From: Euzebyaceae bacterium
Lineage (GTDB): Bacteria; Actinomycetota; Nitriliruptoria; Euzebyales; Egibacteraceae
DNA: 6,022 nucleotides
Direction: 5' to 3'
Assembly (NCBI GenBank): GCA_013696915.1
Contig: JACCXR010000366.1
Location: 1-6,022, forward strand
Shown: positions 1-5,773 of the stretch, piece after piece
Layout of the letters: each line of letters opens with the position of its first letter
Position numbering within the stretch: the stretch's first letter is position 1
Program-made: the position numbers and the translations under genes
Notes under the pieces: model-generated
Told to the model about the DNA's origin: nothing
The model's input: the letters and a program-made list of their open reading frames with translations, nothing else
Database searches by the model: none

Positions 1-237
1 GTCGGCGGCGGTGTCCTGGCGATCAGCCAGTTCACCCTCTACGGCAACGTGAGCAAGGGCCGTCGCCCGTCGTTCATCGACGCGGCCGATCCGGAGATCG
101 GGGAGCGCCTGTACGACCGCTACTGCGACGCGCTCACGGTGCCGACGGCCCGGGGAGTGTTCGGCGCGCACATGGAGATCGAGATCCACGCGGACGGCCC
201 GGTGACCATGCTGCTGCGGCGGGAGAGCGGCGCCTGA
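1..237 (+). CDS. dtd: D-aminoacyl-tRNA deacylase, C-terminal part (5' end outside window)
   Basis: This is the last 78 residues of a DTD-family enzyme, read in frame from base 1 to the TGA at 235-237; the start lies upstream of the window. DTD hydrolyses the ester between a D-amino acid (or glycine) and tRNA, a cytosolic proofreading step after aminoacylation. The family active-site motif SQFTL is intact (window residues 9-13), followed by KGRRPSF, and the C-terminal Gly-cisPro motif is present as DGPVT. The family usually has Asn two residues before the glycine (NxGPxT); here that residue is Ala (HADGPVT). About half of the usual 145-residue protein is visible. It converges with nadE, and a strong hairpin follows 19 bases after the stop. 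The family assignment is secure; activity cannot be judged from the fragment. Confidence 0.95.
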   Translation, partial: VGGGVLAISQFTLYGNVSKGRRPSFIDAADPEIGERLYDRYCDALTVPTARGVFGAHMEIEIHADGPVTMLLRRESGA

Positions 238-256
238 CGGCGGTCATCGATCCCTG

Positions 257-277
257 GGCGGTCGCTGCGCGACCGCC
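257..277. terminator. Perfect 9-bp inverted repeat, likely terminator of dtd
   Basis: Bases 257-265 and 269-277 are exact reverse complements (GGCGGTCGC / GCGACCGCC) around a 3-base loop, TGC. The hairpin starts 19 bases after the dtd stop and lies between two convergent genes. There is no T-tract on either side, as is common for hairpin terminators in high-GC actinobacteria. Being symmetric, it could also act on nadE transcripts coming the other way. The stem is seen in the sequence; termination is inferred. Confidence 0.6.
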
Positions 278-293
278 GCAACCGGGGCCATGA

Positions 294-322
294 GAATCGC
301 CTCCGACGGGCTCCGGCGATTC
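294..322 (-). terminator. 8-bp inverted repeat just after nadE stop, likely terminator
   Basis: Bases 294-301 (GAATCGCC) and 315-322 (GGCGATTC) are exact reverse complements with a 13-base loop. On the minus strand the hairpin begins 5 bases after the nadE stop codon, the usual place for an intrinsic terminator. It has no following U-tract and a fairly long loop, so it is less convincing than the hairpin at 257-277, which lies further downstream of nadE and may back it up. Confidence 0.5.
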
Positions 323-327
323 GCGTG

Positions 328-2001
328 TCACCCGGTCCATCGCTGGGTGATCGGCAGCCGCCGGTCCTTGCCGAATGCGCGGGCGGTGATCTTCACGCCG
401 GGGGCGGCCTGCCGTCGCTTGTACTCGGCGCGGTCGATCAGCGTCGCGATCCGGCGCACCGTCTGCTCGTCGAAGCCGGCCGCGACGATCTCCGCCACCG
501 ACCGGTCGCGCTCGACGTAGGCCTCGACGATCGGGTCGAGGACGTCGTACGGCGGCAGCGAGTCGGTGTCGCGCTGCCCGGGCCGCAGCTCGGCGGACGG
601 CGGCTTGTCGAGGATCTGCCGGGGGATGACCTCGGCCGCCGCGGCGTCGTTGCGCTGCCGGCACAGCTCGTAGACGAGCGTCTTCGGCACGTCCTTGATG
701 ACGGCGAAGCCCCCCGCCATGTCGCCGTACAGCGTGGAGTAGCCGACGGCGTACTCGCTCTTGTTGCCGGTCGCCAGCACGATGTCGCCGTGCTTGTTCG
801 ACAGCGCCATCAGCAGCGTCCCGCGGATGCGCGACTGGATGTTTTCCTCGGCGACCCCCGCCTGGGTCCCGGCGAACGGCCGCGCCAGGACCCTGTCGAA
901 CGCGGACATCACGTCACCGATCGGCAGTTCGAGGAAGCGGATGCCGAGGTTGGCGGCGAGCTTGCGGGCGTCGGTCAGCGACCCTTCCGAGGAATGCGGT
1001 GACGGCATCCCGACCGCGGTGACCGCCCCCGCCCCCAGGGCGTCGGCGGCGATGGTCGCGACCAGCGCCGAGTCGACGCCCCCGGACAGCCCCACGAGTG
1101 CCCGGGCGAAGCCGTTCTTCCCGACGTAGTCGCGGGTGCCGAGCACCAGCGCCGCGTAGACCTCGGCGACGGGGTCGAGCCGGGGATCCGTGCGCGGCCG
1201 CGGCGCAGGCGACGGCGCGGGCCGCCCGACCGGCACGTCGACGACCAGCAGGTCCGCCGCGAACTGGGCCCCGCGGGCCACGACCGTCCCGTCGGGAGCC
1301 ATCACGAACGAGTCGCCGTCGAAGACGACCTCGTCCTGTCCGCCGACCTGGTTGAGGTAGGCGATCCAGACCCCGCCGCCAGCCGCATGCGCCGCCGCCC
1401 AGCGCTCCCGGTCGGCGCGCTTGCCGCGGCTGTACGGGCTGGCGTTGATGTTGAGCACGATCTGCGCGCCGGCTCCGGCCGCCGCCGCGACCGGGCCGCC
1501 GGCGCTCCAGAGGTCCTCGCAGACCGTCACCCCGAGGCGGGCGCCGGCGACGTCCACGACCACCGGATCGGTGCCGGCCATGAAGTAGCGCGCCTCGTCG
1601 AAAACGCCGTAGTTCGGCAGGCGGTGCTTGCGGTAGACCGCCTCGACGCGGCCGTCGCGCAGGACGGCGGCGGCGTTGGCCAGCGGCGGACTGGCCGTGG
1701 CCTCGCTGGCGACCGGTCGCCAGACGGCGGCGGGCGCGCCGGCGAGGTCCTCGACGAAGCCGACGACGAAGGCCGCGCCGCCGACCTCATCTGCCAGTCC
1801 CTCCAGGGCCTCGCCGACCGCGCGGCGGAACCCGCGTTTGAGGACGAGGTCCTCCGGTGGGTAGCCGGTGAGGGCGAGCTCGCCGGCGCACACGACGTCG
1901 GCGCCGGCCGCCACCCCCTCGGCATAGGCGGCCGACAGGTCGAGGGCGTTGCCGGAGACGTCGCCGACGACGGGGTTGAGCTGCGCGAGCGCGAGACGCA
2001 T
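328..2001 (-). CDS. nadE: Glutamine-dependent NAD+ synthetase, 557 aa
   Basis: The enzyme makes NAD+ from deamido-NAD+ (NaAD) and ATP, the last step of NAD synthesis, using ammonia released from glutamine by its own N-terminal domain. Residues 1 to about 260 form a nitrilase-type glutaminase whose expected catalytic triad is visible: E41 (in CAGELALTGYPPED), K125 (in YRKHRLPNYG) and C161 (in VTVCEDLW). A Pro-rich linker (about 259-274) leads to the synthetase domain with the ATP pyrophosphatase loop SGGVDS (306-311) and the conserved ATGNKSEYAVGYSTLYGD stretch (410-427). The length fits the 540-580-residue bacterial two-domain class, not the longer mycobacterial form. I chose ATG 1999-2001 because the protein then begins MRLALAQLNPVVGD, the normal family start; the frame stays open to 2136 but adds residues unlike the family. 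A GAAGG lies 10 bases upstream. nadE is divergent from amt. Confidence 0.96.
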   Translation of the reverse strand: MRLALAQLNPVVGDVSGNALDLSAAYAEGVAAGADVVCAGELALTGYPPEDLVLKRGFRRAVGEALEGLADEVGGAAFVVGFVEDLAGAPAAVWRPVASEATASPPLANAAAVLRDGRVEAVYRKHRLPNYGVFDEARYFMAGTDPVVVDVAGARLGVTVCEDLWSAGGPVAAAAGAGAQIVLNINASPYSRGKRADRERWAAAHAAGGGVWIAYLNQVGGQDEVVFDGDSFVMAPDGTVVARGAQFAADLLVVDVPVGRPAPSPAPRPRTDPRLDPVAEVYAALVLGTRDYVGKNGFARALVGLSGGVDSALVATIAADALGAGAVTAVGMPSPHSSEGSLTDARKLAANLGIRFLELPIGDVMSAFDRVLARPFAGTQAGVAEENIQSRIRGTLLMALSNKHGDIVLATGNKSEYAVGYSTLYGDMAGGFAVIKDVPKTLVYELCRQRNDAAAAEVIPRQILDKPPSAELRPGQRDTDSLPPYDVLDPIVEAYVERDRSVAEIVAAGFDEQTVRRIATLIDRAEYKRRQAAPGVKITARAFGKDRRLPITQRWTG

Positions 2002-2029
2002 CGGTCGGGGGCCTTCGCGGCGGGCGGGC

Positions 2030-2067
2030 TTTACACGGCGGAAACACGCGGGCAACCGAGCGGAAAG
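2030..2067. promoter_or_regulatory. Four-box GlnR-like operator between nadE and amt
   Basis: Four five-base boxes occur with exact 11-base periodicity: TTTAC (2030-2034), GAAAC (2041-2045), GCAAC (2052-2056) and GAAAG (2063-2067), each separated by 6 bases. This matches the streptomycete GlnR site architecture gTnAC-n6-GaAAC-n6-gTnAC-n6-GaAAC; box 2 is perfect and boxes 1, 3 and 4 each differ by one base. It also fits the mycobacterial AC-n9-AC description over three boxes. It ends 115 bases before the amt start and 28 bases upstream of the nadE start. A TTGCAA at 2074-2079, just after the last box, could be the amt -35 element, although I see no good -10 for it. The boxes are seen; binding by GlnR is inferred, and no glnR gene is in the window. 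Confidence 0.6.
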
Positions 2068-2171
2068 CGCGGCTTGCAACGGTCCTGCCCATCGTACCGG
2101 GCCGGGCGCGGTGCCCTGCCCGGGCCTCGGGGTCAACGGCGACCGCAGACCGGGTCCTCGACCACCTCACC

Positions 2172-2177
2172 AAGGAG
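2172..2177 (+). promoter_or_regulatory. Ribosome binding site of amt (AAGGAG)
   Basis: AAGGAG sits 5 bases before GTG 2183. It is the strongest Shine-Dalgarno sequence in the window and fixes the amt start at this GTG. The reading frame is open from further upstream (ATG 1949), but that extension has no family similarity and would hide the signal peptide. Confidence 0.85.
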
Positions 2178-2182
2178 CGACC

Positions 2183-3586
2183 GTGCGGAAAAGGCTTGTG
2201 GTCGGAAGCGTGTGCATGGCGACCGTCGCGGTCGCGTCGCCGGCGTGGGCGCAGGAGGTCACCGCCGAGACCGTCCAGGCGAACCTCGACATCGTCTTCC
2301 TGGCGATGGCATCGGCGTTCGTGCTGCTCATGCACCCGGGGTTCGCGCTGCTCGAGTGCGGCTTCGGGCGGAGCAAGAACGCCGCGCACATCATCATGAA
2401 GAACCTCATGACCCTCTGCCTGGGTCTCATGACGTACTTCGCGGTGGGCTTCGCGCTGATGTACGGGACCCAGGCGGCCGGCCTGGTCGGCACCGACGGC
2501 TTCTTCCTGCTGGGCCTGGCGTCCTACGAGCCGGTGACCGGCGGGTCGCTGTCGATCGACTTCCTGTTCCAGGCGATGTTCGCGGCGACCGCGGCGACGA
2601 TCGTGTCCGGGGCCTGCGCGGAGCGCATGAAGTTCGGCCCCTACCTCATCGTCGTCGTGGGAATGACCGGGCTCGTCTACCCGGTGATCGGCGCCTGGAA
2701 GTGGGGCGGCGGCTGGCTGAACGACCTCGGCTTCCTCGACTTCGCCGGCTCGACCGTCGTCCACCTCACGGGCGGCGTGGCCGCGCTCGTGGCCGCCGCC
2801 ATCCTAGGCCCGCGCATCGGCAAGTACGACGCGAGCGGGAAGCCGCGGGCGATCCCCGGCCACTCGGTCCCGCTCGGCGTGCTCGGGGCCCTGCTGCTGT
2901 TCTTCGGGTGGATGGGCTTCAACGGCGGGTCCACCCTGGGCGCGGGCGACGGGTTCCTCATCGCCGACGTGCTGGTCGCGACCGTGCTCGCCGGCGGCGC
3001 CGGCGGGACCGCCGCCGCCCTCTACACGCGCCTGCGGTACGGGAAGTACGACGTCGGGATGACCGCCAACGGGCTGCTCGCGGGCCTCGTCGGCGTCACC
3101 GCCGGGGCGGACGTCCTCAACAACCTCGGCGCGCTCGCCGTCGGTCTGATCGCCGGCGTCGTCGTCGTGATCGCCGTCGGCGTTGTCGACCGACTGGGGG
3201 TCGACGACCCGGTCGGCGCGGTCGCTGTCCACGGCGTCTGCGGGGCACTGGGCACGGTCTGGGTCGGCCTGGCGCACACCACCGACGGGCTGCTGTACGG
3301 CGGCGGGGTCCGCCTGCTCGCCGTCCAGGTCCTCGGTGTGGTCGCCGCCGGAGCGTTCGTCGCGCTCGCGACCGGCCTGGTCGTCGGGGCGATGCGCGCC
3401 ACCGTGGGCATCCGCGTGACGGAGCAGGAGGAGCTCGAGGGCCTCGACATTTACGAGCACGGCATGTACGGCTATCCCGAGCTGGCCCTCGGCCCCCAGG
3501 CCTTCCCCGGCGGTCCGCACCCCTCGCTCGATCACGCCGATCCCTCCGGCGTCGGCGCACCGCCGGCCCGGGCCATGAGCGAGTAG
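2183..3586 (+). CDS. amt: Ammonium transporter (Amt/MEP/Rh family), 467 aa
   Basis: This membrane channel takes up ammonium. Residues 1-23 form a signal peptide (RKR, then a hydrophobic stretch, then SPAWA before QE), as in E. coli AmtB. About 11 membrane segments follow, from residue 33 to 404. Key AmtB positions align without gaps in each block: the pore twin histidines H194 (DFAGSTVVH) and H350 (VHGVCGALG), Phe gate F133 and F246, ammonium-recruiting W174 and S250, and D186. The cytosolic tail has the conserved RVTEQEELEGLDIYEHG (411-427), the region that contacts the PII protein GlnK in AmtB, followed by about 40 Pro/Gly-rich residues of unknown role. There is no glnK or glnD directly downstream; the next gene is convergent. 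The GTG start is fixed by AAGGAG at 5 bases. A GlnR-like operator upstream suggests induction under nitrogen limitation. Confidence 0.97.
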   Translation: MRKRLVVGSVCMATVAVASPAWAQEVTAETVQANLDIVFLAMASAFVLLMHPGFALLECGFGRSKNAAHIIMKNLMTLCLGLMTYFAVGFALMYGTQAAGLVGTDGFFLLGLASYEPVTGGSLSIDFLFQAMFAATAATIVSGACAERMKFGPYLIVVVGMTGLVYPVIGAWKWGGGWLNDLGFLDFAGSTVVHLTGGVAALVAAAILGPRIGKYDASGKPRAIPGHSVPLGVLGALLLFFGWMGFNGGSTLGAGDGFLIADVLVATVLAGGAGGTAAALYTRLRYGKYDVGMTANGLLAGLVGVTAGADVLNNLGALAVGLIAGVVVVIAVGVVDRLGVDDPVGAVAVHGVCGALGTVWVGLAHTTDGLLYGGGVRLLAVQVLGVVAAGAFVALATGLVVGAMRATVGIRVTEQEELEGLDIYEHGMYGYPELALGPQAFPGGPHPSLDHADPSGVGAPPARAMSE

Positions 3587-3590
3587 CGAG

Positions 3591-3620
3591 GCGCCGGCAC
3601 GGCCCCGATAGCAGGGGCGC
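3591..3620. terminator. Weak hairpin between convergent amt and GYD gene
   Basis: In the 42-base gap between the two stop codons, GCCCC (3602-3606) pairs with GGGGC (3614-3618) around a 7-base loop; an alternative pairing is GCGCC (3591-3595) with GGCGC (3616-3620). The location suits a bidirectional terminator, but the stem is short and G/C-only, so it could be chance. Confidence 0.3.
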
Positions 3621-3628
3621 GCGACCCG

Positions 3629-3955
3629 CTACGCGCCAGGCGCTCGGTACTGGACCTGCTCGGCCATGCGCAGGGCGTCCATCGTTTCGTCGACGGTCAG
3701 GAGGACTGTCGTTTCCAGCGAGCTCAGCGCACCGCCCCCGCCAATCGCCAGCGCAACCGCGGCCATGGACACGTTGTCCGGGGCCTCCCATAGGGTGTAG
3801 CCGTCGTGTGTTCCGAAGGCGTACCAGAACCCATGGAGCTTCCCACCGACCGACTCGATGTACGACTGAGCGGCCTTTCGGCGGTCCTCCGGGTGGCCGA
3901 TCAGCCGAGCCCAGGTCTCCGGCGTGTAGCCGAACCTCGATAGATAGAGCGGCAT
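3629..3955 (-). CDS. GYD-domain protein, 108 aa
   Basis: A small soluble protein matching the GYD family in length and layout: an N-terminal strand with MPLYLSRFGYTPETW, a helical stretch DRRKAAQSYIESVGGKLHG (24-42), the family core around residues 48-61 (GTHDGYTLWEAPDN), and a C-terminal part TTVLLTVDETMDALR (82-96). GYD proteins resemble small dimeric alpha/beta-barrel (ferredoxin-like) proteins; their biochemical role is not established and I assign none. ATG 3953-3955 has GAAGG 9 bases upstream. The gene is convergent with amt, and upstream on the opposite strand lies an integrase relic. Hand counts of five sequence lines give about 66% GC against about 72% in amt, so it may have a different history from its neighbours. 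I am confident of the family and have no evidence of a link to nitrogen metabolism. Confidence 0.85.
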   Translation of the reverse strand: MPLYLSRFGYTPETWARLIGHPEDRRKAAQSYIESVGGKLHGFWYAFGTHDGYTLWEAPDNVSMAAVALAIGGGGALSSLETTVLLTVDETMDALRMAEQVQYRAPGA

Positions 3956-4139
3956 CGTCTCTCGCCTTCGTTGGCCGGTTCCGCGCGGGTCGCCGTTGAG
4001 CGCCGAAGTCTAACGGGCCCGGAAAGCCATGAACCGCACTGTCGCAGCCTTCGTGCCTTGCCGCCGCCGCCCTCCACGGCGTCCCGGCCGTCGCGCCGAT
4101 GCTTCGCGGCATCCAGTGCGACCGCGATAGCGGCAACGT
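3956..4139. other. Non-coding stretch upstream of the GYD gene
   Basis: I see no supportable gene here. It contains the leader and probable promoter of the GYD gene (minus strand). The remaining part, about 4020-4139, shows no recognisable tRNA, repeat or family-like translation on either strand and may be further decayed sequence from the element that left the integrase relic. Confidence 0.5.
4007..4012 (-). promoter_or_regulatory. Possible -10 element of the GYD gene (TAGACT)
   Basis: On the minus strand TAGACT fits the actinobacterial TAnnnT -10 pattern and lies 51 bases before the GYD start codon, implying a leader of about 45 bases. No clear -35 is present at the expected distance, so this is a weak call. 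Confidence 0.25.
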
Positions 4140-4167
4140 GCTGGACCTAGGCTCTTCGACACGCAGG

Positions 4168-4360
4168 GCCAGCGGGTTCAGGACGAAGGTCGTCCAGGAG
4201 GGGCTGGGGCATGCTAGCCCCGTGGAGACGCTGAAGACCTACGCACCTGTGGCCGTCGTCGGACGAGGGGACGAGGTTCGTCGTCGAGGCCGCATGGGCG
4301 ATTCCTGCGGACTGTGTGCGGGCCGAGGGACCACCACGAGCCGCTGACCTGCAAGGATGA
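4168..4360 (+). pseudogene. Tyrosine recombinase (integrase) C-terminal relic, frameshifted
   Basis: From 4168 the frame reads ASGFRTKVVQEGLGHAS, then PVETLKTY (ending at 4242), the typical end of a phage-integrase catalytic domain: LGHAS is the His/Trp box and the Y encoded at 4240-4242 aligns with the nucleophilic tyrosine. Directly after it the family match moves to another frame: from 4244 the sequence reads HLWPSSDEGTRFVVEAAW and runs to a TGA at 4358-4360. Actinobacterial integrases normally have TYxHLWP here, so one base was gained or two were lost at about 4243. The upstream part with the catalytic Arg, Lys and HxxR box is missing or too decayed to read; only a weak LDLG at about 4141-4152 might recall the LHDLR box. 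The relic ends inside the glnA ribosome-binding region. It cannot encode a working recombinase. Its recognition by motif is strong; its exact 5' limit is uncertain. Confidence 0.8.
4353..4357 (+). promoter_or_regulatory. Ribosome binding site that selects the glnA start (AAGGA)
   Basis: AAGGA lies 8 bases before ATG 4366 but touches the in-frame ATG at 4357, which is therefore too close to be used with it. This favours the start at 4366, three codons later, and gives the N-terminus MDKQQEYVLRTVEERDI typical of GlnA2 proteins. Confidence 0.75.
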
Positions 4361-4365
4361 GTGAT

Positions 4366-5691
4366 ATGGACAAGCAGCAGGAGTACGTGCTCCGTACCGT
4401 AGAGGAGCGCGACATCCGGTTCGTGCGGCTGTGGTTCACCGACGTGCTCGGGACGCTGAAGTCGGTCGCCGTGACGTCGTCGGAGATCGAGGGCGCGTTC
4501 GTCGAGGGCATCGGGTTCGACGGGTCCGCCGTCGACGGGTTCGCCCGGGTCCAGGAGTCGGACATGCTCGCCATGCCCGACGCCTCCACCTTCCAGGTGC
4601 TGCCGTGGAAGGCCGAGGCGCCGGGTGTCGCGCGGATGTTCTGTGACATCCGCACGCCGGAGGGCGAGCCCTTCGCGGCCGACCCGCGACAGGTGCTGCG
4701 GCGCAACCTCGGGAAGGCCGCCGACATGGGCTTCAGCTTCTACGTCCATCCCGAGATGGAGTTCTTCCTGTTCGCCGGCCCCAACGACCCGACGCCCCTG
4801 GACAACGGCGGCTACTTCGACCTCACCCCGAACGACGTCCAGTCGGACTTCCGCCGCCACGCGATCGAGCTGCTCGAAGGCATGGGGATCTCGGTGGAGT
4901 ACTCGCACCACGAGGTCGCCCCCAGCCAGCACGAGATCGACCTGCGCTACGCGGACGCCCTGACGATGGCCGACAACGTGATGACCTACCGGTTGGTGGT
5001 GAAGGAGGTCGCGCTCGCGCGCGGGATCTACGCGACCTTCATGCCGAAGCCGCTGGCCGAGCACTGGGGCTCGGCGATGCACACGCACGTCTCGCTGTTC
5101 GACGGGGACGCGAACGCGTTCTACGACGCGAGCGACCCGTACCACCTGTCCGCCACCGCGAAGCAGTTCATGGCCGGGCTGCTGGTCCACGCGACCGAGA
5201 TCGCCGCGGTCTGCTGCCAGTGGGTGAACTCCTACAAGCGGCTGGTGCCGGGGTTCGAGGCGCCGGTGTTCGTCTCGTGGGGCCGCAACAACCGCTCGTC
5301 GCTCGTGCGGGTGCCGATGTACAAGCCGAAGAAGAGCGCGTCCACGCGCATCGAGTTCCGCGCGCCGGACCCGGCCTGCAACCCGTACCTGGCCTTCGCG
5401 GTCATCCTCGCGGCCGGCCTGCGCGGCATCGAGAAGGGCTACGAGCTCCCGGCCGAGGCGGAGGACAACATCTACGAGATGACCGACGTCGAGCGCCGCG
5501 CCGCCGGCATCGGCAGCCTCCCGCGCAACCTCGACGACGCGCTGCTCAGGATGGAGGACTCCGAGCTCGTCGCCGAGGCGCTCGGCGAGCACGTCTTCAC
5601 GTACTTCCTGCGCAACAAGCGGGCCGAGTGGGACGAGTACCGCTCGCAGGTCACGCCGTTCGAGCTCGCGAAGTATCTTCCCACGCTGTAG
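4366..5691 (+). CDS. glnA: Type I glutamine synthetase, GlnA2-type, 441 aa
   Basis: The family joins glutamate and ammonia with ATP to give glutamine; it forms cytosolic dodecamers. From memory the sequence closely follows mycobacterial and streptomycete GlnA2 throughout. Visible active-site residues: the FDGS loop (51-54), metal ligands E130 and E132 (PEMEF), E183 (HHEVAP) and E190, H239 (GSAMHTH), the NSYKRLVPGFEAP loop (288-300) and E330/R332 (RIEFRAPDPACNPYL). There is no 25-residue GSI-beta insertion, so it is of the shorter alpha-like type. Y370 (NIYEM) sits where GSI-beta enzymes are adenylylated, but unregulated alpha enzymes also carry NIY. In S. coelicolor a GlnA2 has been reported to glutamylate polyamines, so substrate is less certain than fold. 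The start at 4366 is chosen by the ribosome binding site. An integrase relic lies directly upstream; glnE follows after 82 bases. I see no clear promoter. Confidence 0.95.
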   Translation: MDKQQEYVLRTVEERDIRFVRLWFTDVLGTLKSVAVTSSEIEGAFVEGIGFDGSAVDGFARVQESDMLAMPDASTFQVLPWKAEAPGVARMFCDIRTPEGEPFAADPRQVLRRNLGKAADMGFSFYVHPEMEFFLFAGPNDPTPLDNGGYFDLTPNDVQSDFRRHAIELLEGMGISVEYSHHEVAPSQHEIDLRYADALTMADNVMTYRLVVKEVALARGIYATFMPKPLAEHWGSAMHTHVSLFDGDANAFYDASDPYHLSATAKQFMAGLLVHATEIAAVCCQWVNSYKRLVPGFEAPVFVSWGRNNRSSLVRVPMYKPKKSASTRIEFRAPDPACNPYLAFAVILAAGLRGIEKGYELPAEAEDNIYEMTDVERRAAGIGSLPRNLDDALLRMEDSELVAEALGEHVFTYFLRNKRAEWDEYRSQVTPFELAKYLPTL

Positions 5692-5760
5692 CGCCGTCCC
5701 GGCGGTCCCCGGTGGGTCCGGTCGAGCGCCGGAGGCCCCCGCCGGTGTCGTGGACGGCGG

Positions 5761-5766
5761 TAGGGT
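5761..5766 (+). promoter_or_regulatory. Probable -10 element of leaderless glnE (TAGGGT)
   Basis: TAGGGT fits the TAnnnT -10 pattern and ends 7 bases before the glnE ATG at 5774, so transcription would begin at or next to the A of the start codon. No Shine-Dalgarno sequence is seen before this ATG. Together these are the marks of a leaderless transcript, common in actinobacteria. I see no good -35. Confidence 0.45.
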
Positions 5767-5773
5767 CCCCGCC

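Noticed and set aside
2102..2123. CCGGGC/GCCCGG hairpin in the amt leader
   Set aside because: It is a short G/C-only stem with a 10-base loop in a very GC-rich leader, and a competing GGGC/GCCC pairing exists. Nothing marks it as a riboswitch or attenuator.
2002..2136. Longer nadE start at 2136
   Set aside because: It would add 45 residues unlike the family and run through the shared promoter region; ATG 1999-2001 gives the normal N-terminus.
1387..3999. An 870-codon open frame on the plus strand, antisense to nadE and overlapping amt
   Set aside because: Its translation is Arg/Pro/Gly-rich with no family motif. It is a shadow of high-GC genes, and the frames of nadE and amt carry all the conserved motifs.
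4010..4025. Second GlnR-like site (CTAAC-n6-GGAAA) upstream of glnA
   Set aside because: Only one box pair exists, the key final C is missing, and no further boxes follow at the 11-base period. It also lies over 340 bases from the glnA start.
3606..4130. CGATAGC repeated at 3606-3612 and 4124-4130 as possible element ends
   Set aside because: Seven bases is too short to distinguish from chance in half a kilobase, and the flanking bases do not match.
4206..4221. GGGGC/GCCCC hairpin with a 6-base loop
   Set aside because: It lies inside the integrase relic and encodes its conserved LGHASP, so the pairing is explained by codon choice.
4357..4365. glnA start at ATG 4357
   Set aside because: The AAGGA sequence overlaps this ATG, leaving no spacer, and the three extra residues (MSD) are absent from related GlnA2 proteins.
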